In this document: positions 36,701 through 47,769 of the stretch, one piece after another
Numbering within the stretch: the first letter of the stretch is position 1
Layout: each line of letters opens with the position of its first letter
DNA from: Pagrus major
Taxonomy: Eukaryota > Chordata > Actinopteri > Spariformes > Sparidae
Length of the DNA stretch: 64,000 bases
Assembly: GCF_040436345.1 (NCBI RefSeq)
Contig: NC_133218.1
Coordinates: forward strand, 21,617,570 to 21,681,569
Reading direction: 5' to 3'
Notes under the pieces: model-generated
Told to the model about the DNA's origin: nothing
What the model saw: only the letters and a program-made list of their open reading frames with translations
The model's database searches: none
Position numbers and translations under genes: made by a program

Positions 36701-39700
36701 AGACAGCTGGTTTGCTTAGCTTAGCTTAGCTTAGCTTAGCGCAAAGACTGGAAACAGGGGGAAACAACTAGCCTTGTTCTAAACAAAGGTAAGAAAACAA
36801 AACAAAAAAGAAAACCTCTAAAGCTCATACATCAATACAATCTTGTTTATCTACTTCTTACAAAAACAAAAGCGTTAAAACAGCTGTTTTTTTAAACTCA
36901 TGGTTGAGCGCTGAAAGGTCAGTGACCCCTTCATCTTCAAGTCATCCTTAATTCATGTGCTCCTATCTTTTCTTATTGAACATTAGCTACACACATACGA
37001 CACACATTGGTGCTGACGGAGAAAGAAGAGGCTGTCTGTCCTTTCAGTTGACCAGTATGTGACGAGTAGCTCCGCTGTGGCTAATCGAACTGACAGAGTC
37101 CTGGCTTCTCGGGTTTCGCGGCCAGGTGTCAGAGCTCAGAGGGCTGTTACCTGAGCAGGTGAGAGGTGCTGGAAGTTGTGGAAGGGCAGGTAGGCGATCA
37201 GGTTTCCAGTGTCCCTGACGAGTGATTGATGACCTCTGATGATGTTGGAGGGGGGCAGAACTTTGCTGAACCACGAGCCAAATGCCCGCCGCTGGTCCAG
37301 AGTCATGAGCCACAAGTTTGTGTTAATGGTTTCCCTCCTACAAAAAAATTAAATAAATATTAAATATTACAATTTTGTTTAAATTTGTGTGACATACTGG
37401 AACTGCTGCTTTGTAACAGGAGAATTGGGGAAATCTAAACCAGGTACAAATAATACAGGAACTCTTTGACATTTTGGAAAATGCATGTATGATTTGCGAT
37501 ATTGTTGAGCATTAGAAGAGAAGATTGATGCTCTGACACAACTGTCAGGCAGCAATAAGCTTAGCTTAGCATTAAGACTGCAAACAGGGGGAACAGCTTG
37601 CCTGACTCCATCTAAAGGGAGAGAAATCTTCCTTACAATGCCTCTTAAGTTCACAAATCAACACGTTATATCTCTTTTGTATAACCCTTACAAAACCTAA
37701 ATGTGAAGATGACAGTATGTGGTTTTACCAGGGCTTGGTTTTTTTTTCCCGGCTGCAAGGGCTTTTTTTCTGGGGAGTTTTCCTTACTCAGATCAACGTC
37801 TAAAGAGAGAGGATGTCCTTCACTGTACAGACTGTAAAGCCCACTGAGGCAATGTGATTTGTGATTTTGGGCTATATAAATAAATGTGACCTGACTTGAC
37901 TTTATACATGTGGAAATGTCTGTACTATTTTCCATGTACACACTGTCTGCAGAAGAAAAACACTTGACAGAGCTTAAAATACAGACTGTCTTGTGATTAC
38001 GTTCTACATTTACTCACTCATTCTCATTGAATCAACAGCAAATACCTTCACACACGCACATTAGAAGCCCTTTCTAGATTGAAATCTAGTCAGTGAACCA
38101 GTTTCCTTTACTTTCCATGTATAATGCAGATTCTGGCACTTCAAGGTGCAATGACACATCACTTCTCACAGAAGCCTGACACCTGGACTGTGTTCAGATG
38201 GAAACATGATGTGTGTAGAAAAGAGAGATTGCATGATTGTGCACAACAAGGGAAACTTTTAGTCTGAGGTTTAATAGCACCTCTAAACATGTATTCTTAA
38301 AGGGGCACTATGTAGTTTTGGAGAATCAGAATTTTAACATTTAAAATATCAATGAGTCAATAATACAAACTCAGAAATATGTATCTTTTCCATAACTGAA
38401 TAAACAAGCTGTAGTAAAACAGTATGAAATTGTGTTGTCCTTTAAAGTCACTTTGTTCCTTCAGTTCATTTAGTTATAAAAGAATCAGTCAATGAACATC
38501 TTTCTCTTCTGATGAAAACTTCTTCTCCAAAACTACAAAGTGCACCTTTAACGGCACATGTGGATCAGTAACGTACAGAATCTTGGAGAGGAAAACAAAC
38601 TAAAAAGGGCGACATTTAGAAATCAAATACACAATCCTAATCATTCACACACAAGTGCACCAGAGAATTACTTCTGTTCGATTAAGTGACAGGATAATCA
38701 TTAGTAAATGTGTCGTGCTCATTAGTAATGAGTATTGAGTCAATAGAAATGACTGTTACTTACACATTTATGTTGTTCTGCAGCGAGGGCAAAGCTTGAA
38801 TGTCACCTGGTGTGGCTGCAGCCAGCAGAGGAGCCAGCTCCGGGAAGAGACTGCCATCTTTTACCAGGTGGGTCTGGAACAGCACCGACACCATGGTGGA
38901 CAGGTACCGATTGGGCAGCTGGACAGCAGAAGCAGATAGCAGTTCTGTGCGATCTTGCGTATTGTATGATGGACAAAGAATGCCACGAAGAAAGAAGAAA
39001 AAAAAGATAAATGTTTCTGATGGATATTCACCTGCAGCGTATCCTTGTGCCTGCTGTAATACTGAAGGATGAGTCTGACGGTGGTGATGTGAGCTGGACT
39101 GAGCACTGACGCCAGGCTGCTCAGCGGTATATTGAAGTACTCCTGGAAAAAACAAAGACATTAAAAACAAATAATTCAAGGCTACAGTCGTGCTTTCAGC
39201 TGAATACCAATGTCTGCACGCTAACTTGCTTATGCCGAGCAGGTAGTTATATTATCTACCTTGTTCGTCACTGTACATTCACTTGTTAGCAGCGTGCAAA
39301 ATTAACTTTATTGTTCACCACCAAATGGCTGGTGAATGTTTTACAAGCCAGTCATTTTTTTGCTGGTGAGTGAAGCAGACGTACGAGCCTCTTGCATATT
39401 TCAGCACAAGATATGGCTGAGGTGATGGGAATGCCATTTGTTTTCATGTTGTCCAGTACTTACAGTTCATACAGAGGGGGACATGAACATGTGTACCACA
39501 TTTCATGACAATGCATCTAATAGCTGTTTGGAAATTATACTCAAATGTGAACCTCAGGGTGGCACCAGAGGAAAAGTTGGGGTGTCACCAAAATGAGGAG
39601 GAAACATCGTCTGGGGAGCGTGAATGTCTGACCCAAATTTTGAGCCAATGAATCTGGTAGATGCTAATATTTTAGAGGTAAAGTGAAATGTTTAACAGAC

Positions 39701-42700
39701 TGGTGGTGCCAGAACCGTGACCATGAATGTCTGTGCAACATTAACCAAAAGCCTTGAATCAGCCGATAAACTTATGTTGCCATCCCGTTTCATTAACTTA
39801 TTGAGATCTTAAACGTAACATTTACGCACTGAAATGTCTAAAAAGGCTAGACCTCTGTTACATATTTTATTGAGGAGTGTACATTATATTAAATGTTTCC
39901 AACAATGAACCCAAAAATCTGTTCCCCTTTCCGGGGAAATATTAAATACTATGCCTAATACTATGAGAGTGAAGAAGGAAGTTGGTGAACGTGACAAAGC
40001 ATAACATCCAATTTTAAAACATCACCTTGTCTGTGAACCAGATTTCTGTCTGACTCCTATCACATTTCAGATTTTCATAGGCAATGGTGGTTTTAACAAT
40101 GAAGACAACAACTCCCATGATCCCACTGTACCTCACAGCTTCTTTTCTGTTTTCATTGTTTTAACTGAGAGACCCCTAGTGGCAGAAGTTACATGCTGTG
40201 CGTTTAGGTTGTGGTGTTAGTCACCTTGATGACGAAGAATTCATCGCTGGTCACATCTCTTGCTGTCTGCATCAAGCTGGTTAAGACTCTCTACAGGAGA
40301 AACACACACACATACACACACAGGGTTGTTAACAGACGGATTATGTAATCTGGTCGTCTCTTTTGACACATTATTGTAATTGTCAAATCAAGTGTAAGCC
40401 AGTGGAGATTACACAGAGAGGAAGACATCCATTACGTTGATATCGATGACAGGAGTGTAACTGTACACCAGCTGTAGGCCGGCTGTACACTGGAGGTCAA
40501 CGGCTATACAGTGACAGTCATGGTAACTGATATGGATGAATAATTAGATAAACTATAAAGTCAGTGAATGAACAGAAACTGATTGAGCCTGTATGAATAA
40601 AAGATGAGGGAGAATCTCTATTCACACGACGCTCTGATTAACCTTCAGAATTAATTTACAACAATGTGATAAAATATACTCAACCAAATAAAAAACATAA
40701 AATGGCTCCGTACAGCTAGTCTGGCATGATCCAGAAGCCCTGAGACTGCAAAGTGATTTTAAAATGAGGTCATTTACACCCTCGATGTGCAGTCACACCG
40801 CTCGTGCAGCCACACTACCTACCCCAAAGCACTGCAGCAGGACCTTCTTTTTGTCAAAGTTGGTTTCCCTCTCGAGATACTGAACGACAGACGTTAACAC
40901 ACTCAGCCTGATGTTCTCAGTGACGTGCAGCGAGGTGTTCTGGACCTCCTCCAGGGCCAACAGGATCACCACAGCGGTGCTGACTGTCTGCTCCAACACT
41001 GTGGTCACAGGTGGAGTCAGCAGATTCTCCACCCTGGACCTCAGACTCTCCACCCAGCAGCGCACCATCATCTGCAGGGCCATGTTCTGACTGGCCCCAG
41101 GCTGGCAGGCTGGGGTGAGGTCAGCTGAGCAGGACCAGTTGAAACGCTTCACCAGGTTTCTGGCCAGGCACACATCTGGATCTGCAGTGGTGCTGTTGTT
41201 GTTGATGGTGGTGGTGTAGTTGGTGTAGGTGGTACACATGCTGCCCACCCACATACTAGACGGCTCCCGGGACAACAAAAAGAGAAGACCGGCGTTAGGG
41301 CAGACAGAGGAGACAAAATTGGTCTGGTCGTTCTCCCAGCAGAGGGTCAGGAGGGCTGCGTCTGGGACAGAGATGCTCCAGCTGGAGTACTGGCACTGCT
41401 CTGCGGGGTCGAACCCAGTCAAGTCTCCTCCTTCTCCCCCATCTCCACCAGGAGATACCCCTGGATCTGAATAGTTGGCACAGTGCTGTATTAACCAGGT
41501 GTTGTCCTGATTGGCCAACAGGTTCTGGAGGACGGTATCATTGGCGCAGACTTTGGAGGTAAAGTTAAGTGGGTCGATCTCAGCGCAGAGAGCCAGTTCA
41601 GTCATGTCCACGATGATGCGACGGGTCCACTCAGAGTACTTACACACCTAGAGAGCACATGATTGGGAATACAACAGCAGAATATAAAATAACAGTTTAA
41701 CTTGTTTTATGTAACAGTTCACTATCGTCCTTCCAGTGATTAATAGCGCTGCCTTAAGGATTTTGTTGCATATTTTATAACTGAACAATTATCTTACTGT
41801 GTGCGTTTGCTTATATACGGTTTTGAATTCTAACATATTAGTGTTATTAAAAATATATATATTACATTTTTTTATCAAGTTTCACGTCAGGACATAATAT
41901 TTTGTAAAATTATAACAATAAGGCATTTGTTCAACCAAATAATAATATTAATAATAATAATAATAATTGTGTAATTCTGTGATATTTTCTGAGATGGTTA
42001 TTGTATTGTGAAAATCGAACTATGATACTCGGAAAATAGTGTTCAAGACTCGTATCCTGGGATATTCAGTATGTGCGGCATTGTCCATGTGTTCATCTGG
42101 TTTCCTTGTAGGTTGTGTGACCACACTCAGGTAGCTGCTCATGTGTCACGTGAAATGCATTTTGCCTCTTACTTCCCTTCTTCTGATTGGTCGTTGCTGT
42201 TAGTCCGACAACATGTTCATGTCTCTAGAAAGTAGGTAAGTGCTGGTGATGGTCCTTTGACTGAATGTTCAGTTTTGTCTATGAAATGGGACTTAAAATA
42301 ACATTTAACGTCTACATTTACTCTTAGTTTTATTTTTGGTGCACTTATTGAGCCACTATTTCTTTATTTATTTTTTATTTTGGCTTCCATAAACAAGTTA
42401 ATTAGACTTTGGATGCGCAGATCCATGTCATCCAGGTAAAATACCCACCTGTGGTAACACGGCTGTTGCCTCTATTTCTTTAATGTCTGTGCAGACTGAT
42501 GTCAGCCATTCGTTCTGAGGGTCTTGCAACAGCTTTTCAAACACAGACGCTTTGCAGCAGACATTCTTCTGAAACGCGAGCTGATCGTACTGCCAGCAGA
42601 GGCCGACCACTGAACTGTCCACCTGCCGTTCTCCCCACGTCTGGTAGTCACACCAGTCTGTGATGCTGAAGGGCTGCGTCGGCTCAGGGGGCCGGAGGCT

Positions 42701-45700
42701 GAGAGAGGTGTTGCAGTGATTTTCAAGCCAGGCATTTGCCTGGTTACGCAGCAGAGTAGTCAGAAAGGTTTTGTTAGAGCAAACCTCTTGAGTGAAACCA
42801 CTGTTATCGAGGTGGATGCACTGAGACAAAACGTCGGTGGTAATCTGCGTCACGTCGTGCCACTCTGAGTAACGACAAGACTCTAACATATGTGAGCCCA
42901 TGTCAGGGAGCGGTGGTGGAGGGGGAAAGACTGTGCAGTTAGGCATGAACTGCATATTTTCAGGGTTGGAGAATAAAAGCATGAAGAATCTGGTGTGCTC
43001 ACAGATGAGTTTGATCAGTCTGGGACTGTCCAGACTCATGCAGAACTCCAGTAAGGCGGGGTCTACCAGGACTGATGACTGGTCCAGCCACTGCTCATAG
43101 ACGCAGAACTGACTCACCATGTAGCCAGGGTCTACCGAGGAGTTCCCACAGTATCCATACAGCCAGCTGTTCATCTGATCAGACAGCAGCCTCCTCATCA
43201 ATACAGCATTGTTACACACCTGCTTCACAAACTCCTCACGCTCATTATCGCTGCACAGCGACACGAGGACAGCGTCCACCGCCTCGTTTTCTAACCAGGT
43301 GTTGTAGTTGCAGGCGAGCTGTTTGAGGTTGGAGGCCTCTCTGGCTGCTCGATGAGGGCGGCTCTCAGAGGAAGGGGTGAAGGAAGGATGTGTGAGCCCG
43401 ACACTGCAGTCAGATGACCTGCTGAGGAGTGGAGACACCAGTGCTTGAATAACATAACACATGTTGCTCCACACCTGCTCTATCTGGTTAGGGCTGAGGG
43501 ACTTAAGTGCCTCGCAAAGGGTGTGCACAGCCGGAGAGTGCCCAGCTCCTGAACCCATGTCAGCACACAGTGTGTCATTGAACCTGGCCAGGTTGTTGCG
43601 ATCACACTTTAGCATGATGTCGTGGTCGTTATCGGCGTCCTCTGAGACGCTGCGTTGGAAAGGGAAGGTGGGAGTCTGGCACTCTGGCCCTGGATATGTG
43701 CAATGAGACTGTTCAGGAGACAGGAAGATTTCCAGCAGGATGTCAATGATGGAGGCACCAAAGGACCAGCTCACATTGTGGTTCACCCCCCTAAACAAAA
43801 CGGACATTTGATCATTATTACAGATTCTTCTATAACATTTACAAACATGCATACAGACGGAGAAGATGGTATTAAAGGATCTTGAGTTTACGGCCGTCGC
43901 CATCTCGGTTTTTGGGGGCCAGAAGTGACTATATTTGGATGAGAGGATAGCTTGATTGGTCCTGAGTAAGAACCCGAGGAAAGACCATGATAGCAACTTG
44001 TCGATCACAAGGTAGCCACACCCTAAAGCATACCCCTCTTTGTTGTCTGTTTTGCTCTAAATGGGACCATAATTTACTAAATTAGCATCACGGTCTGAAA
44101 CTAATGATTGAGACCATAAACTCATTAGGAAACTGTTTATTGAGGTAATAAATCTAGTGAGAAGTAGGGTTATTTTCTCATAAGCTTACATACTATGAGA
44201 CTTGAAGTGCAACCACACTCATAAAAACATTGCTCTATAGCGCCACTGGTGGTCAGAGAGTCCACAGAGCAGCTTTAATATGTAAAGAAAAAAAGGGGGG
44301 TTATGTGAATTTAACCAATGACTCACCACATAATGAGCTGCTTGAGATCTCCTGCAGAACAAGTGGTAAAAAAATGTAATTAGCATAAAAATATGTAATA
44401 AACTGTGTATTATACAGGACAGTTTAAAAAAATGTTAAAGAGTAATGTTTACCTTGCTCACAGACATCTATTCCATCTAAAGACGGTATTCTGATTCCAA
44501 ACTGTAAAGCTATTTTGATGTAGTCCATCGGTACTTGGAGAAACGATGCCATGAACTTTGAGACATACGTCACAGCCGAGTCCACGAGGCCGCTGATGAC
44601 ATTCATCAAACTCCCCGAGAGAGGGAGACTGGACAGCATATTTATAAACGTCTCCTGGAAACCATTAAATGCTGCTGACGTTGAGTCTCCCATCCTGAGG
44701 TAGGCCCTGAGGAAGCTGTTTGAGTCTCCGTTCAGAGGAGTGCACGTCTGGGATCTCAGGGACGACACAAACGTCAGCAGCGGCTGTACAACCTCCAGAG
44801 ACACGGTCTTTGTCAGTTCTGCCTCCAGCCCACAGTCCTGTCTCCCAGACAGAATACAGACGACAGTTCTGGGGAGGTCATCTATGAATCCTTCTCTCAG
44901 CAGCGGTTGAAAGACAGCGTACACGTTACTCATGGCATTGTAATATGCCTCTAAGTCGAAACCCTCTGCTGGAGTTGAGGTGCTGAAGCTGCGTTTGTCT
45001 TCATTTCCACCGGACAAAGAGTGGATTTGATTTATAACTTTGTGGATGTCTTCCTCTAACTGTGCAGCCTCGTCAGGAGTCTGGTCAGTCTGTCTTTGGA
45101 TAAAATTAGGTTGTGAAGACACTCGCTTGACTTCGTATGTGATCCCTGCAGACATGAAGAAAACACAAAAATATGGATTTCTGTTGGCCCACAGTGACAC
45201 TTCAAGGTTTATCTACTCTTCGCTGTTGTGAAAATTCTAGTCACAACTTATACAACATATCAAGGATTGACCTGAAAAACATGTATGACAAAGAAATCAA
45301 TTTTTCTTTCTGTTCACAAGATTAATAAGTAAACAATTAGAGCCTGATCGATATATTGATTGGCCGATATTATTGGCTGTTACTGGCCTATCACAGATAT
45401 ATCGGTATTGGCGTATATGTTATGGAGGACTGATACTGCCAAAATCAAAAATAAAGTAAGTAGTACAAATGTCATTAAATTAAGAAAAAATAATACTAAA
45501 AATAAATTCAGGCATTCCTTAATGTGTAAAATGTGACATAAATTGATATTTCTGTTTTATCTTGCTTCTGTATTAATTTCCCTATTTACTTACTTTCTCA
45601 TTTGTTTAACCACTTTGTTTTATTCATTTTTTAATGTATTTATTTAGTTACGTTTTTACTTATGTATTATCTTGTGAAATGCAAAAAGAAAAGTATATAG

Positions 45701-46742
45701 AAATGAATGCGCAAATCAATCAATAAGTAAATAAAATGGAAAATTAAATAGAAGAGTAAATAAATAAAGGAATTAATGCAGAGGTAAATAAAAGCAAATT
45801 AAAACAGAAATATAATTGTATGTCTCATTTCATAAATGAGTTAGTTAATGTTTACCTTTCTTTAATTCCCCCATTATTTTAATTTGTTGAACATTGAACA
45901 TTTATTTATTCATTTATAAAAAAAAATATGAATATATTTATTTGCAATCCTATTTATGGATTATCTATGCAAATAGAAAAAAATACAAAGATAAATACAG
46001 ACATAAATACGTGAATAAAAAAAACTTACAAATGGATAAATGAAAAAATAAAGTAGAAAATTAAATGGGAAATAAATGAATAGGGGGATTAATAAAAGTT
46101 AAATAAATACAAAAGCAAATTAAAGAAGAAATAATAATTTATGTCAAAATGTAGAGATTATAATGCAGAAAAAAATACTTTGGGTTCATTTATATTGAAT
46201 TAATTCCCAGCAAGTTTATTGTTTCAGTGCACTGAGGTCATTTTAGGTGATAAAGTTTGCTGTCAAACTGTAAACTTTCCGTTACATACTGTAGTCTGTC
46301 ACCAGTCTCTGATAACCACTTTTAAAGGATCATTGCAAAAAAGAAGTGTGCATCAGCAATTTATCAACATCAGAATTTGAAATATCAATCAGGCTCTAGC
46401 ATCAACACATCTCCTCTTCTTGTTATAATAAAATAAATAAATACATTTAACTGACAAATATTAAATTAGCTGTTATACTTTTTTACTTAGGCGCTTAAAC
46501 GTCTTTAACTTTTTAACACGTTAATGAAGCTTTACTAAAAGTTTATACTGAAGAATTTAGCTAATTCAGCTTTGCATATCAAATATCTATCACATGATGT
46601 TGCCACATTACTGACATTATGTTGTAAAGGTCACGCATGCTTGGTGGTTTTTAATCAAGACTAGCCTCAAAGCTTTCTCAAATCTTGTTGTGCACTTACC
46701 AAACAGGATGCACATCATGCAGGCAGCTGGTGTGGACCACAT
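24678..46742 (-). CDS. strc: Stereocilin, 29 coding exons
   Basis: Extracellular hair-bundle protein; in mammals it forms the horizontal top connectors between stereocilia and attaches them to the tectorial membrane. Exons in coding order: 46742-46700, 45145-44453, 44351-44327, 43790-42449, 41647-40823, 40290-40225, 39142-39032, 38918-38764, 37337-37151, 36344-36229, 35409-35280, 35163-34981, 34371-34333, 34247-34077, 33452-33315, 31915-31854, 31764-31629, 31534-31446, 31268-31139, 31053-30857, 30031-29941, 29637-29466, 28409-28234, 28091-27936, 27588-27446, 27335-27187, 27031-26934, 26804-26654, 24787-24678. Every junction is phase-consistent, giving 2027 aa without a stop (mammalian forms about 1775-1809). 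Visible: a short signal peptide (MWSTPAACMMCILFG), six four-cysteine modules (residues about 414-839), leucine-rich helical repeats of the mesothelin/otoancorin/stereocilin type, and a GPI-signal-like tail. The otoancorin-like family is the alternative; exon number and 15q-type neighbours favour stereocilin. Confidence 0.84.
25253..25900 (-). repeat. TTAA-type inverted-repeat element in the last strc intron
   Basis: The left end reads TTAAAAGGTGTAATTTGTAG and continues to 'ggccagaatt'. The right end (25869-25900) is its diverged reverse complement ('aattctgaccatttcttaca'). The interior has 'gctagctactgttagctaat'. It belongs to the same GCTAGC-rich family as 3496-4602 and 35640-35937. Confidence 0.6.
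27815..27865 (+). repeat. Retroposon-like tail with (TGAAT)n
   Basis: 'ggcccccggggacatttc' leads into four TGAAT units (27846-27865). A G/C block followed by A-rich sequence and a short tandem tail resembles the 3' ends of fish LINE/SINE copies. It sits in a strc intron. Confidence 0.4.
28640..29413 (-). repeat. TTAA-flanked element, 'ggaatagtttga' family, complete ends
   Basis: The left end TTAAAGGAATACTTTGACA and right end TAAACTATTCCTTTA are inverted copies, about 770 bp apart. The interior carries 'gctgagctaagctaactgaa' on the plus strand, a relative of the (TTAGC)n-bearing copies at 36591 and 37461. It fills most of a strc intron. Confidence 0.6.
30032..30856 (-). other. strc intron with AAATAAAT-rich segment
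   Basis: Bases 30412-30550 alternate between 'aaataaatg' and 'catttattt' blocks and so are partly self-complementary. They resemble the interior of the element at 45337-46398. No coding content was seen. Confidence 0.45.
32312..32656. repeat. 345-bp TTAA-flanked miniature element
   Basis: The left terminus CATTAAAGCAAAATTATGTA matches the reverse complement of the right terminus, CATTAAAGCAACATTATGTA, at 19 of 20 positions. Each end contains TTAA. It has no coding capacity and lies in the 1.4-kb strc intron between exons 15 and 16. The rest of that intron (32660-33280) also looks repeat-derived, but no termini were found. Confidence 0.65.
33627..33900 (+). repeat. 'ttaatcgatta' teleost interspersed repeat, copy 1
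   Basis: It includes 'gctgattaatcgattagctg', 'attattttgataatggatta' and 'ctttgggttttggactgt'. I recognise this order of phrases as a very common fish repeat. Related copies on the opposite strand are at 52660-52880 and 56222-56430. Confidence 0.55.
34372..34980 (-). other. strc intron, nothing recognised
   Basis: It contains a poly-A run on the plus strand at about 34876-34889. No exon with matching phase was found between the flanking exons, which join in frame directly. Confidence 0.5.
35640..35937 (+). repeat. GCTAGC/GCTAAC-rich element, copy B
   Basis: The interior matches copy A (3720-4010) in order: 'gcatgctaaccagctagc', 'acactccccc', 'agctgcac', 'agcagcagttagc', 'tgtttggagt'. It ends 'cttacatattgcaccttta', the inverse of the family start AAAGGTGCAATxTGTAAG. 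The left end was not located. Confidence 0.6.
36591..36840 (+). repeat. 'gggatagtttgacattttgg' element with (TTAGC)5
   Basis: It starts TTAAAGGGATAGTTTGACA and contains five perfect TTAGC units (36716-36740), then 'gcaaagactggaaacagg'. A diverged same-strand copy follows at 37461. No right inverted end was seen. Confidence 0.6.
37461..37700 (+). repeat. Diverged second copy of the (TTAGC)n element
   Basis: It shares 'ctttgacattttgg', 'gagaagattgatgctct', 'gcttagcttagcattaagac' and 'aaacagggggaa' with 36591-36840. It lies about 0.87 kb downstream in the next strc intron. The left terminus is degraded. Confidence 0.5.
37734..37900 (+). repeat. Retroposon-like 3' segment
   Basis: 'ctggggagttttccttactc' is followed by 'tgtacagactgtaaagccca', 'ttgggctatataaataaatg' and 'tgacctgacttgac'. 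I recognise this succession as a frequent fish retroposon 3' end. No coding part remains. Confidence 0.45.
38297..38551 (+). repeat. 255-bp miniature element with 29-bp terminal inverted repeats
   Basis: The left arm 38297-38325 and right arm 38523-38551 match inverted at 27 of 29 positions. Arms begin TTAAAGGGGCACTATGTAG and TTAAAGGTGCACTTTGTAG when both are read inward. TTAA stands at both extreme ends. It has no coding capacity and lies in a strc intron. It is related to 22132-22849. Confidence 0.75.
39480..39770 (+). repeat. Teleost interspersed repeat remnant
   Basis: Phrases such as 'cctcagggtggcaccagagg', 'aaaagttggggtgtcaccaa' and 'gtgaatgtctgacccaaatt' resemble a repeat I have met widely in percomorph sequence. 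Its class is uncertain. The rest of this strc intron (39143-40224) has no recognised feature. Confidence 0.4.
41234..43312 (-). repeat. strc: Six tandem four-cysteine modules within strc exons 4 and 5
   Basis: Modules lie at 43312-43148, 43105-42935, 42877-42713, 42652-42491, 41644-41480 and 41395-41234. The shared pattern is C-x-Y-x2-W, a second Cys 18-21 residues on, a third exactly 13 after that and a fourth exactly 22 after that. It usually carries V-C-x-N before the third gap and N-x-W-L before the last Cys. Proline- or glycine-rich linkers separate some modules, and the exon 4/5 boundary falls between modules 4 and 5. The even cysteine number suggests two disulfides per module, which is inference. 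Confidence 0.85.
41648..42448 (-). other. strc intron with (TAA)n microsatellite
   Basis: An AT-rich intron between the two module exons. Bases 41941-41967 are an AAT/TAA trinucleotide run. Nothing else was recognised. Confidence 0.6.
44327..44351 (-). other. strc: 25-nt strc microexon
   Basis: It lies between acceptor TTCTGCAG and donor TG|GTGAGT. It completes a glycine codon, adds DLKQLIM and opens a tryptophan codon. Without it, exon 2 (ending phase 1) cannot join exon 4 (needing phase 2) in frame, so the phase arithmetic supports it. Confidence 0.8.
45337..46398 (-). repeat. 1.06-kb inverted-repeat element in strc intron 1
   Basis: The left end TTAGAGCCTGATCGATAT and the reverse complement of the right end, TAGAGCCTGATTGATAT, are nearly identical. 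The left end continues with 'cgatatattgattggccgat' wording known from fish repeats. The interior (about 45480-46150) is an AAATAAAT-rich, partly self-complementary stretch without open frames. Confidence 0.6.
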
Positions 46743-47399
46743 TGTCACTGTCCTCAGTCTAAAAACGAGCAGGTAACCGATCCAGACAAAGATAATAACA
46801 CAATAAATCCACTTAGTTTTATCCTGTGGATGCAGAGGGGATGTTCATCTGAGGCAGGAGGAGCAGACTGACAACAGACTTCATATTTTTGAACTACTCA
46901 GTCTTTGCAGAGGGGAAACAAAACATTCAACAAGCTCACCCATCAAACTTCATGTGTGCTCTGCAGTTGGAGGTGATGCTCCCTGTTACATGGCGCTGCA
47001 GCCTCCTCACCTCCACTTGTGTCCACCTGCAACTCTACACCTGCCCTCAAAGCAGCGTAATTAAGGACACCGGTAAAGGAAAAAAGTAGGTGCGAAATGA
47101 GGGCTGTGAAACGCAGAAGGGATTTCGGCAACAAGCCCGGCCGTCTGTGCTGAATTATTAACGGAGTGTGTTGATTAAGTGAAACCTGAGTCCTGTCAGA
47201 GGAGCCAGGAGACACCAGACTGACTGCTGGAGGATTTACATGACATCTGCTGCAAGGACGACTTCTGACTCACATAATGCAGCTGATGTATCGAGATGGA
47301 CAAAGAGCAAGGCTTTAAGCCCTAACCTTTAGAAATAATAATTATAGGTCTTCTGTAAACGTGACCAAATCTGATAATTGGTTAATTGTCCCTCTCCCA
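46743..47399. other. Region upstream of strc
   Basis: It should contain the strc 5' UTR and promoter, but no TATA box or other convincing site was seen. No further gene was found. Confidence 0.4.
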
Positions 47400-47703
47400 T
47401 TTTCATCTCAGTTAGGTGCTTTTTATAGCCAGCCACAAGCTTCTGGCCGTCCTCTGGCTGAAGTTTTAACTGCTCCTCTTGACAGAATCGGTGAAGTTAC
47501 TAGACTTGGACTTGTTTCTTCAGCATAGTCCACATGTTCTCGATGTTGTTCAAGTCAGGACTTTGGGAAGACCATTCAAAGACCTCAATTCTAGCCTGAT
47601 TTAGCCATTTCTTTACCACTTTTGATGTGTGTTTGGGATCATTGTCCTGTTGGAACACGAACACGAATGTGTTTTGTGACAAAGTAGTTTGTGTTCCTCT
47701 CAT
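47400..47703 (-). mobile_element. Tc1-like transposon fragment (transposase C-terminal end)
   Basis: The minus strand encodes [17 protein letters not shown], then [11 protein letters not shown], the last part of a Tc1/mariner DDE transposase including the final catalytic Glu region. Upstream transposase sequence and the terminal inverted repeats are missing, so it is a dead 5'-truncated copy. Confidence 0.85.
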
Positions 47704-47769
47704 CCCATCACAGAAACATGAGAGCTGTAGAGCTCAAGACTGCCATGATATACATGTTTTTGTTGGGTC

